This document shows positions 8,673 to 18,456 of a DNA stretch of 64,000 nucleotides, piece by piece; the first letter of the stretch is position 1, and each line of letters begins with the position of its first letter. The notes beneath the pieces were generated by a model. The model was given only the letters and a program-made list of their open reading frames with translations. It was not told where the DNA came from and made no database searches. Made by a program: the position numbers and the translations under genes. Source of the stretch: Kluyveromyces lactis (taxonomy: Eukaryota; Ascomycota; Saccharomycetes; Saccharomycetales; Saccharomycetaceae); NCBI RefSeq assembly GCF_000002515.2, contig NC_006041.1, forward strand, positions 124,001 to 188,000, read 5' to 3'.

Positions 8673-10538
8673 ATGACTCCTGCTTCCAAGTACCAATTGG
8701 CTTCAATATTTATTGGTGCAAATGTGGTAGCTTTGGGGTCTGGTACACCGTATATGTACAGTTTCTATGCACCACAGTTGCTCAAAAAATGCCATCTTGA
8801 CATTGAAAGATCTAGTGATTTCTCCTTTGCCATGTCTTTAGGGATGAGTGCGATGGGTGTTTTCGCAGGAATGATAATAGACCATTCGCCCAGTTTGGCC
8901 ACCGGAATTGGGGCCTTTCTTACATTTTTTGCATATTCTACTCTTTACTTTTGTTACACTTATGAATATAGCAGCGTTTTTTTGATCTTCGTAGCTTTGG
9001 TGATGATTGGGTTTGGTTCCATTTGCTCTTTTTATGCAGCTATGAAATGTTGTACTGCAAATTTTCCTAACCATAGAGGTGCTGCAGGAGCGTTCCCCAT
9101 ATCTCAGTATGCACTGTCAGGATTAGTCTTTTCGCTTCTGTGTTCGAGTTTGTTTAAAGACGATATACAATCCGTGTTTTTGTTCTTGATTATTGTTTGT
9201 ACTTCTACTGCACTTATTGGTTGTATGACCTTCAGAATCATCGAGGAAGACCATGTCCATAAAGTTGAATCTTCTGAGGACGCATTACTGGCACTAGATG
9301 ATTCTGGAGCAGAAAACGAGTCGCCTTCACTTTTGGACGAAACTTATCATTCAAAACCAATTAATGTTATCAATGCAAAACGTGGTTCTATGTCTTCAGT
9401 GACTTACAATGCCTTTGCAACAGGATCTGCTGATTCTTCATCACCAACTGCTGCTGCTATGAAACAGTCTTCATCCACTACATTATTTTCCCTAAGGAGA
9501 AGCGATTCTGTCTCTTCCTGGACAAAAGATTTGGTTGGATCTTTACAATTTTGGGGTATAGGTAGAGCAAGACCGAGTGATAGTGCACTATTTCCTTATC
9601 ACCCTAAAAGAAATGCAAGGACAAGTTTCACAATTGATGTAAACCCAACTCAAAGGAGACAATCTTTGTCTCAAGACCAGTCCCAGAATTCAACCGTATT
9701 GGCATCCAATAACTTTCCAGAACCCAATATCGATAATGTTTCCCATGAAATAAATATACAAACTTCAAAGATTGAAACTATTTCTACAGAGAATAAACAA
9801 AGCTGGTGGAATGAACATCCTGTATTGAAAAATTTATCAAAACCACGGTTTTTTGCCTATTTATTCACTTTGGCAACGTTGCAGGGTATTGGTCAGATGT
9901 ACATTTTTGCAGTTGGATTTGTGGTGACTACTCAAATCCAATCGAGTGATGATCCTTCGAGCTGGAACCAAGAAGAATATCTGTCACTACAAGTATCATT
10001 AATTTCGGTAATGTCTTTTGGTGCCAGATTTTTATCAGGGATTGTTTCAGATCTCCTTGTTAAGAAGTTCCATTCTCAGCGTCTATGGATAATCACTTTT
10101 TCTGCTGTTCTGAGTATCATCGCGTCTAGAAAATTGATTTCTCTTGATCCTGATACTTCCACAACATCGAGCAATTTGCACAATATCTCCTTATCTTCGG
10201 TATTATTTGGATTTGCATTTGGTATGGCTTTCGGAACTTTCCCTGCTATCATTGCCGATTCTTTTGGTACTAAAGGCTTTAGTACACTATGGGGATTAAG
10301 TACCGCTGGCGGTATCTTCACTGTTAAGATTTTGAGTGGGATATTGGCAAATGATTTGTCTGTCCATATGGCTCCAAATGAAACCACATGCACAAAAGGC
10401 ATAAAATGTTATTCTCACACTTTCCATATAACACAGTACTGGGGACTTTTTGCTGTCTTCTTATCACTACTGACAATATTCATTAGTTATAGACAAAAAA
10501 TTGAAAGACACCGTGCGATTTTCACTTTGGATGCATGA
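8673..10538 (+). CDS. YMR155W-like major facilitator protein
   Basis: A 621-residue membrane protein related by recall to S. cerevisiae YMR155W (547 residues), an uncharacterised nodulin-like member of the major facilitator superfamily. The first half (about 8-185) holds a cluster of about six hydrophobic helices; a long hydrophilic, Ser-rich loop of about 200 residues follows (187-385); a second helix cluster runs from 390 to 610. The motif ALGSGTPYMYSFYAPQL near the N-terminus is typical of the family. The cargo is unknown. It starts the YMR155-YMR164 half of the interleaved block, which fits the ortholog call. It is convergent with PMT1, 152 bases apart. Confidence 0.85.
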   Translation: MTPASKYQLASIFIGANVVALGSGTPYMYSFYAPQLLKKCHLDIERSSDFSFAMSLGMSAMGVFAGMIIDHSPSLATGIGAFLTFFAYSTLYFCYTYEYSSVFLIFVALVMIGFGSICSFYAAMKCCTANFPNHRGAAGAFPISQYALSGLVFSLLCSSLFKDDIQSVFLFLIIVCTSTALIGCMTFRIIEEDHVHKVESSEDALLALDDSGAENESPSLLDETYHSKPINVINAKRGSMSSVTYNAFATGSADSSSPTAAAMKQSSSTTLFSLRRSDSVSSWTKDLVGSLQFWGIGRARPSDSALFPYHPKRNARTSFTIDVNPTQRRQSLSQDQSQNSTVLASNNFPEPNIDNVSHEINIQTSKIETISTENKQSWWNEHPVLKNLSKPRFFAYLFTLATLQGIGQMYIFAVGFVVTTQIQSSDDPSSWNQEEYLSLQVSLISVMSFGARFLSGIVSDLLVKKFHSQRLWIITFSAVLSIIASRKLISLDPDTSTTSSNLHNISLSSVLFGFAFGMAFGTFPAIIADSFGTKGFSTLWGLSTAGGIFTVKILSGILANDLSVHMAPNETTCTKGIKCYSHTFHITQYWGLFAVFLSLLTIFISYRQKIERHRAIFTLDA

Positions 10539-10690
10539 ACCTATAGAGCTTAAATATTTCTATTAAAGTGTGGTTACTCAATATTTAATAGGGTATGTAA
10601 TATTCAATGATATTTTATATTTATTTATATTGGTATTCTTACATTCAAAATATCTATGTACCATTTGTGTTCTGTTGACAAAAAGGCATG

Positions 10691-13207
10691 CTAATTATCT
10701 TGGATGACCTGTTTTTCAACGGATTGGATTTTCCCACCTTGTTCAAGAACAGCTCTAAATTCTTCCTCAGATAATTCTACACCATTTTCGTCTACGAATC
10801 GTTTAGGTTTATCATCATTTAAGATTTGATCGATGTCATTAGCTTCATATTTCACATGTTCTGGTGGTGGCCCCTCAAGAGGGTCGTTAGTTGGATCAGC
10901 ATCAGCATCAGCAACAGCAGTCTTAGAAGGTGCTACGGCTTGGGTAGACACTTCTGTAACGTAATTGTCGTAGTCTTCCAATTTTTCAAAGAAACCGTTA
11001 CAACCATAATCCCAGTTGCTACCAAGTTTTTGACTCTTATAGCACACATCTCTAGTCCATGGCAAACCATAGATCAATGGCTTGTACACATAGAAGAAAG
11101 CAGTAGCAGCAGCAAGGAATGTGATAACAACTCCGTAACCAACTGTTTTCTTGTTTTTGAAGACATACGAAACAATAATCTCTAGTGCATGGGCAAACGC
11201 TAGAATACCGAAGTAGTAAGCTGGCAAATAATGATGTAGGAATAATTGTCTACCCATCAAGAAGGATGGTGCATAATGAAGACCCCAACCTAGCAAATAT
11301 TGGAAAGTTTGGATGTGGAAATTCAAGACATGCTTATCTTGCAAGATTGACTTGCCCAATTGCCAAGCCAATAGTTCAGCAACAATCACCAAAACGAAGA
11401 CACCAATAAACGCAGTAACTGACCACCACACAACAGCATTACCCAATAGATAAATTTGCTTGTGATCTTGTGACCAATAAGAAATACCACGCAATAACAA
11501 AGGCCAGGTAGCTGGGTCAGATTGGTAGACATGGTGCTCCTTCAAGTTTTTGTTGATGTGCCACATTCTTTGATGAGATTCAATGAATTTTTCCAAGAAA
11601 GTTGGAGTTTGGTATGAGATTTTTGCAGCATCTTCTGGTAAAAGTGGGTTGCTGTTATGTTCAACGTACCACAAAGTCAATGATGGTACACCAGAAGAAG
11701 CACAAGTCACTTCTTGTTGTTCGAAACCCCATTTTGGTAATTTGACTTCATGTGAGAATAATCTACAACCAGTCATAGCATGTCTCAATCTGAATTTAGT
11801 GTCCAAAGCCTTAACGTATTCTTGAGCTTCGCCAGGAGCAGAAGCTTCATGATCGATTTCAATAACCCAGTCATCGTTAGCATCACCAGTAAAATTATCA
11901 GCACCGTAAGCTGAGACTTCCTTTTGCCAATCGGACGACTCGGAAACCGGAGGCTTATGATCATGGGAGTGCAATCTTCTATCGGTTAAACGGTGTCTCA
12001 ATCTAATCTTGGTACCGTCCTTCAAGCCTTCAAAAGTTTCTGGAATAACTTCTGGTTGATCATACAATTCAATGACCCAATCGTTGTTAGCATCCAAATG
12101 AGAATATAAGGTAACCTGTTGCTGCTTTGAACCTGTTTCGTAAATGTGCTTATGAGAATGTAGATAACCACCCATGGTACCCGTATGACGAATGGAAACG
12201 GAAGAACCCACACCGACGTCGTAAGGAATATTGCTTGGGATATTATTACCGATCAAAGTGCTTCTGAATGCTGAGGAGAAAAACCCGGCACCGTCACTGT
12301 TGTAGATCAAAGTTTGGAAATGAATGTAGAAAAAGAACAAGTACAAAGCCGCTGGAGCAGCTAACAACAAAGTAGCCTTAACCACAGTATGTCTCAAAGT
12401 AGATTGAACAGGTTTCTTCAAATCACCGATGTCAAACCATAGTTTGAAAAGGGATAAAGCACCAACCCAAGCAATAGTGAATAAACCAACCCATTTGGAG
12501 GACACGGCCAAACCTAGGGATAGACCAGTGGCCAACAAAGCCTTGTAAGAGTTGAAGGATTCACTTGGATGGATTTCGTACTTCTTGTAAGAGTAAGCCG
12601 CAGCAGCAATGAAGAAGATCAATGGTGCGTCCAATAGAATGTATCTAGAAATGGTAACGAAAGAGTTTTCCAATGCGAACATCAAAGAAGCTACGAAAGC
12701 AATCCAAATTCTGATACCAGAAGCACGCAAGGTGAAGTACATCAAGAGCACTGTAGCCAAACCTAGAAACGCAGAGAAGAATCTCATAGCGAAGTATGGA
12801 GTGGAAGCTGGGAATGCAAGACCAATATCCTTGAATTCAAAATCACCGGTGAAACCAGCCAATGATCCAATACCAGCAAAAAGCATCTTAGCTAACGGAG
12901 GATGGACGTCGGTAAAGAAGATACCCTTAATGTATTTAGCTGCGAATTTACCGAAATGAACTTCATCGAAAACAACGGAATTTGGATCCGAAAGGTTCCA
13001 AAGTCTCACAACGGATGCGATAACAGCCAATGCAATAACAACCAAACGTTCTTTACTAGAAGTCATCGTACGGATAGATTTCAAATTCTTTGGTGGCTCA
13101 GTGACCAAGAAAGGTCTCAATGGACCTTTCTCAACTTGAATGTCACCAACGCTATCAACATCGAGAACACAATCTTGTACTTTAGTAGAGGTCTTAGTCT
13201 TACCCAT
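10691..13207 (-). CDS. PMT1: PMT1, protein O-mannosyltransferase
   Basis: ER membrane enzyme that transfers mannose from dolichyl-phosphate-mannose to Ser/Thr of secretory proteins, usually as a dimer with Pmt2. The 838-residue protein (817 in S. cerevisiae) has the catalytic first-loop motif FDEVHFG with Asp81-Glu82, several membrane helices, a luminal MIR-domain block at about 330-520 with three repeats (for example YLHSHKHIY, RLHSHDHK, RLFSHEVK), and a C-terminal membrane cluster with the LLGWGLHYAPSFLMGRQLFLHHYLPAYYF region (partly quoted: HHYLPAYYF). The tail is acidic and cytosolic. It is YDL095W. Its upstream region is shared with RPN6. Confidence 0.97.
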   Translation of the reverse strand: MGKTKTSTKVQDCVLDVDSVGDIQVEKGPLRPFLVTEPPKNLKSIRTMTSSKERLVVIALAVIASVVRLWNLSDPNSVVFDEVHFGKFAAKYIKGIFFTDVHPPLAKMLFAGIGSLAGFTGDFEFKDIGLAFPASTPYFAMRFFSAFLGLATVLLMYFTLRASGIRIWIAFVASLMFALENSFVTISRYILLDAPLIFFIAAAAYSYKKYEIHPSESFNSYKALLATGLSLGLAVSSKWVGLFTIAWVGALSLFKLWFDIGDLKKPVQSTLRHTVVKATLLLAAPAALYLFFFYIHFQTLIYNSDGAGFFSSAFRSTLIGNNIPSNIPYDVGVGSSVSIRHTGTMGGYLHSHKHIYETGSKQQQVTLYSHLDANNDWVIELYDQPEVIPETFEGLKDGTKIRLRHRLTDRRLHSHDHKPPVSESSDWQKEVSAYGADNFTGDANDDWVIEIDHEASAPGEAQEYVKALDTKFRLRHAMTGCRLFSHEVKLPKWGFEQQEVTCASSGVPSLTLWYVEHNSNPLLPEDAAKISYQTPTFLEKFIESHQRMWHINKNLKEHHVYQSDPATWPLLLRGISYWSQDHKQIYLLGNAVVWWSVTAFIGVFVLVIVAELLAWQLGKSILQDKHVLNFHIQTFQYLLGWGLHYAPSFLMGRQLFLHHYLPAYYFGILAFAHALEIIVSYVFKNKKTVGYGVVITFLAAATAFFYVYKPLIYGLPWTRDVCYKSQKLGSNWDYGCNGFFEKLEDYDNYVTEVSTQAVAPSKTAVADADADPTNDPLEGPPPEHVKYEANDIDQILNDDKPKRFVDENGVELSEEEFRAVLEQGGKIQSVEKQVIQDN

Positions 13208-13272
13208 TTTCTACAACAAAATCAAACAGAGAGTGAGACTGAGATACCTTTACAATGAGAAATACAATCAAT

Positions 13273-13300
13273 GATCAGATCAGATCAGATACAGATACAG
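13273..13300 (+). repeat. Short tandem GATCA/GATACA repeat
   Basis: Three copies of GATCA run straight into two copies of GATACA, 66-93 bases upstream of the PMT1 start. This is a small simple-sequence tract; no function is evident. Confidence 0.6.
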
Positions 13301-13665
13301 ACAACAGATGTTTTCTCACTTCGAAAAAGCCTTGGAAATGGTAACTAAATGTTTGAGAAGAGAGAACAAAAAAAAACCAATTCAAAAATTCAATTCCAGT
13401 TCAAAGGTCCCAATTGAAATTGTCTAGCTCCTATCTAAGTTTCCCACAGATACTGGTCGACTGATACCTCTATCTGCAAAAGAAAACCTAAGTTTATTCC
13501 ACCCAAAACTTGCCAAAATGAACACGTCTCTGTTTAATTTCATCCATACTATTATTTCAAATATATTTATATAATATTTACCCATACCGAGCTTTCAGTG
13601 AAATTAAGTTTTTTTTCTTTCAGATATCTACAAATAGGTGATTTTAGGTGTTTGAGGTGAAAATT

Positions 13666-13791
13666 ATGAGTTACAGGTGTGTAATTGCTGCAGAACATGT
13701 GAGAGACAATGAACCTGAGGATGTGGATTACCAGTACCGATCAGCATATGCGGCAGATGAGAGTGAGGAGTTTAAAGATTGGCTGAAGTGA
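13666..13791 (+). CDS. Possible 41-residue small protein
   Basis: An ATG-started frame encoding an acidic 41-residue peptide (start MSYRCVIAAEHVRD, end EEFKDWLK). Composition looks protein-like, with mixed charged and aromatic residues, unlike the low-complexity neighbours. I recognise no family. It lies about 400 bases before RPN6 in the same direction, so it could also be chance sequence or a transcript leader peptide. Support is weak. Confidence 0.18.
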   Translation: MSYRCVIAAEHVRDNEPEDVDYQYRSAYAADESEEFKDWLK

Positions 13792-13929
13792 ATGCAGTGA
13801 AGGGTCTTTCACGTGCTATTCTCGAGGAATGGTAAACACATCACGGAGGACGAAACGCGACTATTTTTCCTTTTTTTCGTGCGGATGTATCTGTGCTAAG
13901 ATTAGGACAGTAAAGGAAATCTAATTTCG

Positions 13930-13957
13930 ATTCACGTGACGTATAAGTCACGTGAAT
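13930..13957. promoter_or_regulatory. Inverted pair of CACGTG boxes
   Basis: Two perfect 11-base arms (ATTCACGTGAC and GTCACGTGAAT) flank a 6-base spacer, GTATAA. Each arm contains RTCACGTG, the site preferred by Cbf1-type basic helix-loop-helix factors. The element is about 240 bases before RPN6 and about 720 bases before PMT1 on the other side. Confidence 0.6.
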
Positions 13958-14073
13958 AGTCTACCCTTATTCAAGTTACGTACCAAATGATCGCCTTGAA
14001 TTGAACCAGTTTCTGTAGTAGAATGATATATATAATCTTGTCCAAGAGATTATAGTTAAAGTAAATTAAATAA

Positions 14074-14082
14074 GGTGGCAAA
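14074..14082 (+). promoter_or_regulatory. PACE box, Rpn4 binding site, of RPN6
   Basis: GGTGGCAAA is an exact match to the proteasome-associated control element bound by the zinc-finger activator Rpn4. It is 115 bases upstream of the RPN6 start, the usual place for this element in proteasome genes. It predicts co-induction of RPN6 with other proteasome subunits when proteasome capacity falls. Confidence 0.88.
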
Positions 14083-14196
14083 CCGAAAACATCGAGGTAG
14101 ACACAATTGGCGCTACACCTGCCAGAGATCGTCTAGCAGAAGCTGAAGTTAAACTACGAAAGGAACAGGAAAGAAAGCAAATAATCCCACTTAGAT

Positions 14197-15474
14197 ATGT
14201 CGTTGGAAGAAGCTAGAAATCTTGTAGGGAAGGAAGATTATGAGAAGGCTGAAGCGCAGTTCTTAGCAGTATTGAACCATCAAGATGCCGCACAACCCCA
14301 ATCAATTAGCAATAAAGATGCTCAAGAAAAGGAACAATGTATTCTTGAGCTAGGTCAATTGTATGGTACCACACATCAGTTGAAGAAACTCGCCGAGTTT
14401 GTACCACGCTCTCGTGAATACATGATGAAAGTAGCGAAATCAAAGATTGCCAAAGTTTTAAAGACGTTACTTAACGATTTCGAATTGATACCCGATTCCT
14501 TGGATACCCAAATCGAGATATGCGAAGATTCGATCGACTTTGCCACAAAGGAGAAGAGAATCTTTTTAAAGCATTCTCTATCGATTAGGTTGGCAACTCT
14601 TTACTACCAAAAGACGCATTACAACGAATCCTTGCAATTGATCAATGATTTGTTGAGGCAGTTTAAGAAATTGGACGATAAATCGTCTTTGCTCGAAGTT
14701 CATCTATTGGAATGTAAAGTGTACCATAAATTAAGAAATTTGACTAAATCAAAGGCTGCTTTGACAAGTGCTAGAACATCCGCAAATTCGATTTATTGTC
14801 CAACATTGACAATGGCAGAATTGGATTTAATGAGTGGTATCTTACACTGTGAAGACAAAGATTATAAGACTGCTTTCTCATACTTTTATGAATCCTTTGA
14901 AGCCTTCCACAGCCAAACTGGCTCAAACACATTCGGAAAAGCTTGTCAAGTGCTAAAGTATATGCTTCTTTCAAAGATCATGCTTAATTTGATTGATGAA
15001 GTGAAAACTATCTTGAACGCCAAATATACTAAGGAGACCTACCAAAGTCGCGGAATTGACGCCATGAAGGCAGTCGCTGAGGCTTATAATAATAGATCCC
15101 TACTGGAGTTCAATACAGCAATGCAAAATTATAAGACAGAATTGATGGGCGATGAACTCATTAGATCACATTTCAATGCATTATACGACACCCTTTTGGA
15201 ATCAAATCTTAGTAAGATCATCGAACCATTCGAATGTGTTGAAGTATCGCATATCTCAAAGATTATCGGGCTTGATGCTCAACAAGTAGAGGGCAAACTT
15301 TCACAAATGATTTTAGACAAAGTTTTCTTTGGTGTGCTTGACCAAGGAAACGGATGGCTTTATATTTATGAGACACCACAACAGGATGCCACTTATGATT
15401 CTTCGTTAGAATTGATCAATCAACTCAATGGAGTTGTAGAACAACTCTTTGAAAAAGCCGCTGTATTATACTAA
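14197..15474 (+). CDS. RPN6: RPN6, 26S proteasome lid subunit
   Basis: Non-ATPase subunit of the 19S regulatory particle lid that bridges lid and core. The 425-residue protein (434 in S. cerevisiae) is an alpha-helical solenoid of TPR-like hairpins (for example KHSLSIRLATLYYQKTHY) followed by a C-terminal PCI domain at about 250-400, containing HISKIIGLDAQQVEGKLSQM (winged-helix part). The last residues FEKAAVLY match the yeast protein. A PACE box lies upstream, supporting control by Rpn4. It is YDL097C; the stop is only 93 bases from the stop of convergent TPP1, so their 3' ends may overlap in RNA. Confidence 0.97.
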   Translation: MSLEEARNLVGKEDYEKAEAQFLAVLNHQDAAQPQSISNKDAQEKEQCILELGQLYGTTHQLKKLAEFVPRSREYMMKVAKSKIAKVLKTLLNDFELIPDSLDTQIEICEDSIDFATKEKRIFLKHSLSIRLATLYYQKTHYNESLQLINDLLRQFKKLDDKSSLLEVHLLECKVYHKLRNLTKSKAALTSARTSANSIYCPTLTMAELDLMSGILHCEDKDYKTAFSYFYESFEAFHSQTGSNTFGKACQVLKYMLLSKIMLNLIDEVKTILNAKYTKETYQSRGIDAMKAVAEAYNNRSLLEFNTAMQNYKTELMGDELIRSHFNALYDTLLESNLSKIIEPFECVEVSHISKIIGLDAQQVEGKLSQMILDKVFFGVLDQGNGWLYIYETPQQDATYDSSLELINQLNGVVEQLFEKAAVLY

Positions 15475-15567
15475 AATTAAAAATTCATTATAATACGCTC
15501 ATCCTTCAATCATTAAAGTAACTTAGTAAATAAATATATTTTACGTAGGTTTAAGATCATTCGAAAT

Positions 15568-16275
15568 TCAAATAAAGTATTCCTCCGGTACCTTGAAAGG
15601 TACGCCCAATATTTTAGCAAACTCTTTGTCACTGTCACTAAAATCATTTGGTCTTCCTGCAGCATCCCCGCAGTAAAATAAAAGTTCAATTGAGTCCGAT
15701 TGTTCGTCAGAATCTTTAAGAAATTCATCAAACAAACCACGATTGGGTTTTCTCACATTATCAAACATTTCAGGTGTTACCATTGTCCCGTTTATTCTTT
15801 TCTTCTGGCCAGAAATAATGTTCTTAACAACTTTATTTGCGTGAGCAGTGCTGGCGGCTTTGCTGCCACCAAAAAGGGAAGCTGGTTTTTTAGTAGCACA
15901 GTAAATCCAAATACGATCACACAGTTGAGAATCGTTTTCCGATATGTATTTCAATACTTTGCAAATTTTATCAACGTGTTTTACGCAGCTTTTAGAGGTT
16001 CTAGGTTCACTAACAACACCGCCTTGGTTGGAGAAGAAGACGATGTGAAAATCTGGTGTTTCCTTCATTTGTGCCGAAAGTTTAGCAAGTACCTCGGTTT
16101 TTCCATATTTCATGAATATCCAATCATCTGATGTCCTACTGAATCGGCCTTTAACTGGTTTGATCACGGTGTGATCAAGGTCAAATGAGATGACCTTCCT
16201 TACAGGGGCGGGATCTTTGGGAACCCATTTTATGATATGAGGGAGAATGGTAAGCTTATGAGTAGACTGTGACAT
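15568..16275 (-). CDS. TPP1: TPP1, DNA 3'-phosphatase
   Basis: Removes 3'-phosphates from DNA strand breaks so that polymerases and ligase can act. The 235-residue protein (238 in S. cerevisiae) is a haloacid-dehalogenase-type phosphatase: catalytic DLDHTVI with Asp32 and Asp34, FSNQGG at 81-86, and the distal acidic motif YCGDAAGRPNDFSDSD near 207-222. It has no kinase domain, unlike the mammalian polynucleotide kinase-phosphatase, as in S. cerevisiae. It is YMR156C, directly after the YMR155W-like gene in the sister block. The promoter is divergent with SNU23. Confidence 0.95.
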   Translation of the reverse strand: MSQSTHKLTILPHIIKWVPKDPAPVRKVISFDLDHTVIKPVKGRFSRTSDDWIFMKYGKTEVLAKLSAQMKETPDFHIVFFSNQGGVVSEPRTSKSCVKHVDKICKVLKYISENDSQLCDRIWIYCATKKPASLFGGSKAASTAHANKVVKNIISGQKKRINGTMVTPEMFDNVRKPNRGLFDEFLKDSDEQSDSIELLFYCGDAAGRPNDFSDSDKEFAKILGVPFKVPEEYFI

Positions 16276-16504
16276 GATAGCAAACTGTTACAATTAATAT
16301 GACAATGGCTGACTCCTTTGAAATACTCTTGTACTTTACTAATTTGTAGTTCCATTTATGCCTTCTTTTGAGATGAAATGACTTAAAAGATCCAATATGG
16401 AAAACATCAACTAATTTAATGTTGACATGCATAATAAGTTCCATGACCTAGGAAGAGATCAGGTACTGAGTTCTGAGAAGGAGTACTATTCACTATAAAT
16501 CAAT

Positions 16505-17065
16505 ATGTCATTTGGACGAAGAACATGGAATAGAGAAGAGTATGCTGCCAAGGCAGCAACTTCTCCAGGAGGGCAATCTCATCTTTCATCATTAGACCAG
16601 GAACAACTGAAAGCTTTAAAAGATAGATACACAGACTACAATGCTTTACTCGAGTATAATCTACGCGACATCAATAAAAAGACGTTATCAGCCAATCTAA
16701 GTCAGCAGAAAAAAGGTAAACAGTTCGGGTTTTACTGTGACATATGTGACTTAACCTTCAAAGACACACTACAATTCATTAACCATTTGAATCACAAATC
16801 ACATGTTGTACGGTTTGAGAACATATTCAACGAGCCATTGATAAAAGATACGAGGGATAATGATCTAGTACCACTTAATGAGGTACGATCCCAGTTTCAT
16901 AAATCTGTATCAGCATTTATCGGGGACACTGAATTGAGATCCAATAAACGCAAAGCGGCAAAGAGAGTCAAATGTGAGAAATCTGATGCAGAAATCAAAT
17001 ATCAACCACAGTCTGAAATCGGCAGGTTAATGGGTTTCACAGAATTCGGAAGTTCCAAGAAATAA
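16505..17065 (+). CDS. SNU23: SNU23, U4/U6.U5 tri-snRNP zinc-finger protein
   Basis: Spliceosomal protein of the tri-snRNP that is present in the pre-B and B complexes. The 186-residue protein (194 in S. cerevisiae) has the conserved start FGRRTWNREEYA and a single U1-type C2H2 zinc finger with Cys78, Cys81, His94 and His100. The C-terminal MGFTEFGSSKK motif also matches. The C-terminal third is basic. It is YDL098C, in register with RPN6 (YDL097C) and BUG1 (YDL099W). Confidence 0.95.
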   Translation: MSFGRRTWNREEYAAKAATSPGGQSHLSSLDQEQLKALKDRYTDYNALLEYNLRDINKKTLSANLSQQKKGKQFGFYCDICDLTFKDTLQFINHLNHKSHVVRFENIFNEPLIKDTRDNDLVPLNEVRSQFHKSVSAFIGDTELRSNKRKAAKRVKCEKSDAEIKYQPQSEIGRLMGFTEFGSSKK

Positions 17066-17255
17066 CATAAATATTGACGTTTTTATTCGAAGCATATCTA
17101 CATCCCACTATTCACAACGTACTTCTGCTGAATGGCAATTAGATACTGATGATATTTACAAAGTTTAATCGAGATAAAGTTGGATGGATTGTTATAGGAA
17201 GTCCCCAGATATATGCAAAAGGGTGCCGATGGGGAAAATGGCATGAGGGGTCATT

Positions 17256-17909
17256 TTAGATGGTCTCAACTTTATCCACGGTTTTAAAGTATTTGGAAAC
17301 CTGGCCGTCTCCTTCTGAATTTGGTACAATAACTTTGTCGATAACGGAAACCTCATTTTCGAACTTGATCGCATCTTTTATATTGTCTGGGAAGTCAAGT
17401 AGATAAACAGTGTCACCCTTTTGACATTTCTCCTTCATATATTTACCTATCAAGACGACAGAGAGACCTGTTGGTAGTTTTTCCATGTACGATTTCCCCT
17501 CCTTTTCATATAAATCATTTAAAAGCACATAATATTTATCGTCAGACTTATTTCTGAAGAATTCAATAGCTTCTGAAGGTTTGATAACCTTCGCATCTTC
17601 GGGGAATTTCAGTTTCTTGGTTGCAACTCCGGTTTGCACACATCTTAAATTTAAATCATCTTGCTCAAAGATCGAAACTCTTCTTCTTAGACCACTCATC
17701 ACAGTGTCAAATTCAGAGAATGTGTACGTGTTTTTAGGCTTGTTCTGTTCCAAAGAGTCGACTGCCTTAACAAAAATAGCAGTCCCAACTAAACCAACAA
17801 GTAAAATGGTTTTAAAACTTGGTGGTTCTTCAGCTTTATCCATTTTTCCAGACAGCATCCGGCGCATGACCGGAGACTTCAATAATCTTGGTGCAGCGCG
17901 TACGAACAT
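17256..17909 (-). CDS. AIM36: AIM36, mitochondrial inner-membrane protein of unknown function
   Basis: A 217-residue protein starting MFVRAAPRLLKSPVMRR, a basic amphipathic leader typical of mitochondrial import. One membrane segment follows at about 32-50 (FKTILLVGLVGTAIFVKAV), then a soluble domain. S. cerevisiae Aim36 (YMR157C) shares the membrane segment, the ENEVS segment and overall layout. Its loss raises the frequency of respiratory-deficient cells; the molecular role is not known. The frame is open further upstream, but the first ATG gives this start with a proper targeting sequence. It is convergent with SNU23. Confidence 0.9.
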   Translation of the reverse strand: MFVRAAPRLLKSPVMRRMLSGKMDKAEEPPSFKTILLVGLVGTAIFVKAVDSLEQNKPKNTYTFSEFDTVMSGLRRRVSIFEQDDLNLRCVQTGVATKKLKFPEDAKVIKPSEAIEFFRNKSDDKYYVLLNDLYEKEGKSYMEKLPTGLSVVLIGKYMKEKCQKGDTVYLLDFPDNIKDAIKFENEVSVIDKVIVPNSEGDGQVSKYFKTVDKVETI

Positions 17910-18456
17910 ATCGGCCTTGATCTTTGTATAGTGCAGCAGATAGCTACTGATGAGATTGGCTATAGGCCTCGTAGTGAAACAAAGAAGCAATCCTAATTAA
18001 AATGTCATAACATTCCGGATCTTCTCCAGCAAGCTATATTGAAAGATCTTAAAATGTCATTGACGAAATATTTCCACAGGTTTGATAGAAAAGTGATAAG
18101 GTACAAAACAAAAGAGAAGAGGTAAGGAGATTGCCATTATAGGACCCTGGCTTGAGAAGGCGTACAGTTAGAAGATTATATGAAACTGCATCTAGCAGCT
18201 TACTTCCAACACTGCTTTCGCTTCATTCTAGGCTGATAAAGACACCGTTGGCTATTTCTTTCCAAACACTGACGGTGTGATGTACGGGTGGGATATGTAG
18301 ATATTCTAAAAATTTTCTGTTCACCAAAATTTGGGCTATACACATGAGATGAAGGACAACTCTTCAATGATAAACTGTTACCGGGTTGGCCTCTCCAATC
18401 AAGGAAAAACGATCCTCATTAAGCTTCCATAACAATTGTGATACACTTTGTCAAGA
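17910..18456. other. AIM36/MRPS8 divergent intergenic region
   Basis: About 550 bases between two genes for mitochondrial proteins. I see no RNA gene, clear regulatory box or repeat. Confidence 0.4.

Larger units (their letters stand above)
13208..14196. other. PMT1/RPN6 divergent intergenic region
   Basis: Almost 1 kb carrying both promoters. It holds a short GATCA/GATACA repeat (13273-13300), a possible 41-codon reading frame (13666-13791), an isolated CACGTG (13810-13815), an inverted pair of CACGTG boxes (13930-13957) and an exact PACE box (14074-14082), each listed separately. Confidence 0.6.
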
